DNA of 8,414 nucleotides from Bacillota bacterium (GTDB lineage Bacteria > Bacillota > Dethiobacteria > DTU022): assembly GCA_012510305.1 (NCBI GenBank), contig JAAZIE010000347.1:1-8414 (forward strand). The letters run 5' to 3'. Made by a program: the position numbers and the translations under genes. The notes beneath the pieces are model-generated. The model was not told the origin of the DNA. It worked only from the letters and a program-made list of their open reading frames with translations, and did no database searches. The stretch's first letter is position 1. Each line of letters begins with the position of its first letter. Positions 7,076 to 8,414 of this stretch are shown piece after piece.

Positions 7076-7582
7076 TCACCGATCCTGCAAGTACTCGACC
7101 AGGAATTCCCTCCTTTTCGTCCCGGCCAGTTGTGCGGTAGAAGCCAGCTGCAGTGCGCCCGTGGGACAGCTCTCCACGCAGGCGGGCAGCCGGCCCGCTT
7201 TCGCTCTCTCCTGGCAGAGATCACATTTAATCATGACCTTATCATCGGGGGCGGCCACAATTACGCCGAAGGGGCAGGCCAGAACGCACCACTTGCAGCC
7301 GATGCAAAGATGGTCATGCAGCAGCACCACTCCTTCGATCTCCTCCTTGACCAGGGCGCCGGTAGGGCAGACCCGCACACAGGGCGCATCTTCGCAGTGC
7401 CGGCACTGCAGCGGCAGGTTGGACCCGCCGCAGCCTTCCACGATCACCCTTTTTTGCGGCCGGGGCCGTTCGGCGACAGCCTGGAACAGCTCTTTGCTCC
7501 GGGAATGTTCCACGGCACAGGCGATTTCACAACTGTGACAGCCCAGGCACTTCTCCAAATCGACCACGATGTTCCCTTTCAA
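7076..7582 (-). CDS. cooF: CooF/HycB-like polyferredoxin (four [4Fe-4S] clusters), TTG start
   Basis: This electron-transfer protein resembles CooF, the usual partner of CooS, and the HycB/HydN/DmsB-type subunits. In 168 residues four cysteine sets are complete: C12-C15-C18-C22; C60-C63-C68-C72; C93-C96-C99-C103; and C120-C123-C135-C139, the last with the 11-residue spacing typical of this family. Cys51 is extra. No signal peptide or membrane segment is seen, so it should be cytoplasmic. The start is TTG at 7582, fixed by AAAGGAG at 7592-7598 with a 9-nt spacer and by the conserved first cluster starting at residue 12. It is the first gene of the operon. It probably collects electrons from CooS and passes them to the diaphorase or to free ferredoxin; which of these happens is inference. 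Confidence 0.93.
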   Translation of the reverse strand: MKGNIVVDLEKCLGCHSCEIACAVEHSRSKELFQAVAERPRPQKRVIVEGCGGSNLPLQCRHCEDAPCVRVCPTGALVKEEIEGVVLLHDHLCIGCKWCVLACPFGVIVAAPDDKVMIKCDLCQERAKAGRLPACVESCPTGALQLASTAQLAGTKRREFLVEYLQDR

Positions 7583-7841
7583 GACAGATCTCTCCTTTCT
7601 GATAGATGCTGATCGCTCAATTGAGAGTCATCCAGGGCGGGACCACCTCCTTAAAAAAGGATGGGTCTATGCGGTGATGAACATCTTCGGTAAAGGTGGT
7701 TGCCGGTGCTTCCGGGACAGCAGGCAGATCTGCTGCAGCTATAAAAGACACCTGCACTGCGAAACCTGTTGCCGGTAGGCCCGCTGTGCCTGATAGAGCA
7801 GCACCCGGGTTCTGGTGAAAAGAGTCCTTAATGCAAACTAT
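7583..7841 (-). promoter_or_regulatory. Long 5' leader of the CO dehydrogenase operon
   Basis: If transcription begins about 7 nt past the -10 box, the operon has an untranslated leader near 260 nt, long for bacteria. It contains CAGCAG/CTGCTG arms (7718-7723 and 7730-7735) overlapping the palindrome GCAGATCTGC (7724-7733), two copies of ACCGGCAAC, and an excellent ribosome site AAGGAGGTG (7652-7644) that can pair with TCCTT just upstream. That site does not serve cooF, whose own lies 50 nt further on. It could serve a CTG-started 18-codon frame (7635-7579) whose TGA overlaps the cooF TTG, or a 4-codon ATG frame at 7631. A 46-codon GTG frame (7757-7617) is also open. I recognise no known riboswitch and none of these frames is convincing on its own. 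Confidence 0.45.
7592..7598 (-). promoter_or_regulatory. Ribosome binding site deciding the TTG start of the cooF-like gene
   Basis: AAAGGAG on the minus strand lies 9 nt before TTG at 7582. No ATG or GTG in frame offers a comparable site, so the rarer TTG start is supported. Confidence 0.8.
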
Positions 7842-7864
7842 ATTTTGATTATACTAAATATAGT
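7837..7864. promoter_or_regulatory. 28-bp dyad overlapping the -10 box, candidate operator
   Basis: ACTATATTT (7837-7845) and AAATATAGT (7856-7864) are perfect 9-bp inverted arms around a 10-bp spacer that contains the -10 box. Arm centres are 19 bp apart, about two helical turns, as expected for a dimeric regulator binding one face. The position inside the core promoter suggests repression. The arms do not match the CooA or RcoM sites as I recall them, so the regulator is unknown. Confidence 0.55.
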
Positions 7865-7875
7865 GCGAATTGCAA
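7848..7875 (-). promoter_or_regulatory. Sigma-A promoter of the CO dehydrogenase operon
   Basis: On the minus strand TTGCAA (7875-7870; 4 of 6 match) is followed after 16 bp by a perfect TATAAT (7853-7848). It is set in the AT-rich part of an otherwise GC-rich window, and no better pair is seen before the cooF-like gene. Predicted start of transcription is near 7841. Confidence 0.7.
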
Positions 7876-7953
7876 AGCAAAATTCATTCTATTCCTCTTG
7901 CCTAAAGATGGAGTTTGCGAATCGCCGCGGGAAAAGACCCCTAAGCCCGGTGA

Positions 7954-7982
7954 TTGACAATAAAAAATAATGATGCTATGCT
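7954..7982 (+). promoter_or_regulatory. Sigma-A promoter of the trmO-like gene
   Basis: A perfect TTGACA (7954-7959), a 17-bp spacer and TATGCT (7977-7982) preceded by TGC (extended -10) point toward the trmO-like gene. Transcription should begin near 7988-7990. The -35 boxes of the two divergent promoters are about 79 bp apart, so one regulator could affect both. Confidence 0.7.
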
Positions 7983-7987
7983 GTGAC

Positions 7988-8072
7988 GCGATGGGGATGT
8001 GGTGCAAACCCGGCTTGCCGGCCCCCCCCATGCCCGGTCGCTCCAGAACGCTGCGAAAGGGGTGGACCCACC
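7988..8072 (+). promoter_or_regulatory. Structured 5' leader of the trmO-like gene
   Basis: The predicted leader of about 85 nt can fold. GCGA (7988-7991) pairs with TCGC (8038-8041), TGGGG (7992-7996) with CCCCA (8026-8030), and inside these CCGGC (8010-8014) with GCCGG (8017-8021). A second hairpin, GGTG/CACC (8061-8064 and 8069-8072), ends at the start codon and takes in part of the AAAGGGG ribosome site. A run of eight C lies at 8022-8029. I match it to no known riboswitch class. It may simply be a stable leader affecting translation. Confidence 0.35.
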
Positions 8073-8414
8073 ATGCTGCTAAAACCGATCGGCATTATCC
8101 ACAGCCCGTACAAGGTTTCCGGAGATGCGCCGCGCCAGGGACGCTATTCCGAGCACCCCATGGAGCTGGAGATCTACGAGCAGTACGTGGCAGGTCTAAA
8201 GGATATCGACAGGGCCACCCACCTCATCGTCCTGCACTGGCTGCACCATGCCAAGCGGGATCTGCTTCTGGTGAAGACGCCTCACCGCCAAAAGGTGCGC
8301 GGCGTTTTCGCCTGCCGTTCACCGGTGCGGCCGAACCCCATCGCCTTCAACGTGGTCAAACTGATCGGAGTCAGGGGAAACCGCCTCACGGTGCAGGGGC
8401 TCGACGCCCTGGAC
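8073..8414 (+). CDS. trmO: TrmO/TsaA-family tRNA methyltransferase, 3'-truncated by the window edge
   Basis: This family (UPF0066/TsaA, formerly YaeB/VirR) includes TrmO, which uses S-adenosylmethionine to N6-methylate t6A37 in tRNAs that read ACY threonine codons. The 114 visible codons start MLLKPIGIIHSPYK, the usual family opening. GVFACRSPVRPNPIAFNVV (about residues 70-88) is the family's signature (GxFAxRSPxRPNPI). The distal part of the beta-barrel and any C-terminal domain are outside the window. The ATG follows AAAGGGG by about 10 nt and homologues start at the same point. It is divergent from the CO dehydrogenase operon. In some anaerobes I recall TsaA-like proteins beside molybdenum or tungsten genes, so the exact substrate of this short subgroup is less sure than the family. 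Confidence 0.9.
   Translation, partial: MLLKPIGIIHSPYKVSGDAPRQGRYSEHPMELEIYEQYVAGLKDIDRATHLIVLHWLHHAKRDLLLVKTPHRQKVRGVFACRSPVRPNPIAFNVVKLIGVRGNRLTVQGLDALD

Noticed and set aside
7569..7778. A 69-codon plus-strand frame opposite the operon leader and the cooF start
   Set aside because: There is no plus-strand promoter or ribosome site, the composition is Cys/Arg/His-rich and noise-like, and it lies antisense to the cooF start and its ribosome site.
7837..7864. The dyad as a CooA or FNR/CRP binding site
   Set aside because: The arms (ACTATATTT) do not resemble TTGAT-N4-ATCAA or the CooA half-sites as I recall them, and the 10-bp spacer is too long for that family.
8022..8029. A run of eight C as a possible phase-variation tract
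   Set aside because: It lies in an untranslated leader, not in a coding frame or between promoter boxes, and is short; a sequencing artefact or chance is as likely.
7849..8031. A 60-codon minus-strand frame in the divergent control region
   Set aside because: It overlaps both predicted promoters and the dyad, has no convincing ribosome site, and its translation resembles no protein I know.
1..8414. CRISPR arrays, tRNA, rRNA or insertion-sequence genes
   Set aside because: No spaced direct repeats, tRNA-like cloverleaf, rRNA segments or transposase frames were seen on reading both strands.

Overview
The window looks like chromosomal DNA of an anaerobic, GC-rich member of the Firmicutes (class Clostridia, Moorella/Pelotomaculum-like). 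The basis is a nickel CO dehydrogenase, several clostridial-type iron-sulfur flavoprotein subunits, strong Shine-Dalgarno sites, a BceB/FtsX-type permease and an intergenic GTGACAGG...CCTGTCAC repeat of a kind I remember from such genomes. The taxonomic call is an inference from content, not from a marker gene.

Layout. (1) Positions 1-1896, + strand: the 3' part of a large FtsX-type ABC transporter permease; its N-terminus lies outside the window. (2) 1897-1983: a short gap between convergent genes, with a 10-bp inverted repeat that also reads as the terminator of the minus-strand operon. (3) 1984-7582, minus strand: a compact five-gene operon. In transcription order it holds a four-cluster ferredoxin-like protein (CooF/HycB type, TTG start), a NuoE-like [2Fe-2S] subunit, a NuoF-like FMN/NADH subunit with extra N- and C-terminal Fe-S domains (HydB type), a short NuoG/HoxU-like Fe-S adapter, and CooS, the catalytic subunit of anaerobic CO dehydrogenase. 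Gaps run from a 14-nt overlap to 18 nt. (4) 7583-8072: a 490-bp divergent control region. It has a good sigma-A promoter for the operon (perfect TATAAT) embedded in a 28-bp dyad, a roughly 260-nt 5' leader with two Shine-Dalgarno sites, and an opposing TTGACA/extended -10 promoter with a structured leader of about 85 nt. (5) 8073-8414, + strand: the 5' part of a TrmO/TsaA-family gene, cut by the window end.

Working together. The five operon genes look like one soluble redox machine. CooS oxidises CO (or reduces CO2) at its Ni-Fe-S C-cluster. CooF and the NuoG-like adapter carry electrons over many [4Fe-4S] clusters. The NuoE/NuoF pair exchanges them with NAD(P)+ at FMN. The architecture mirrors HydABC-type electron-bifurcating hydrogenases and NAD-dependent formate dehydrogenases, with the catalytic subunit swapped for CO dehydrogenase. 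No acetyl-CoA synthase, energy-converting hydrogenase, CooC maturation factor or CooA regulator gene is in the window. This CO:NAD(P)(/ferredoxin) oxidoreductase is the most interesting item here.
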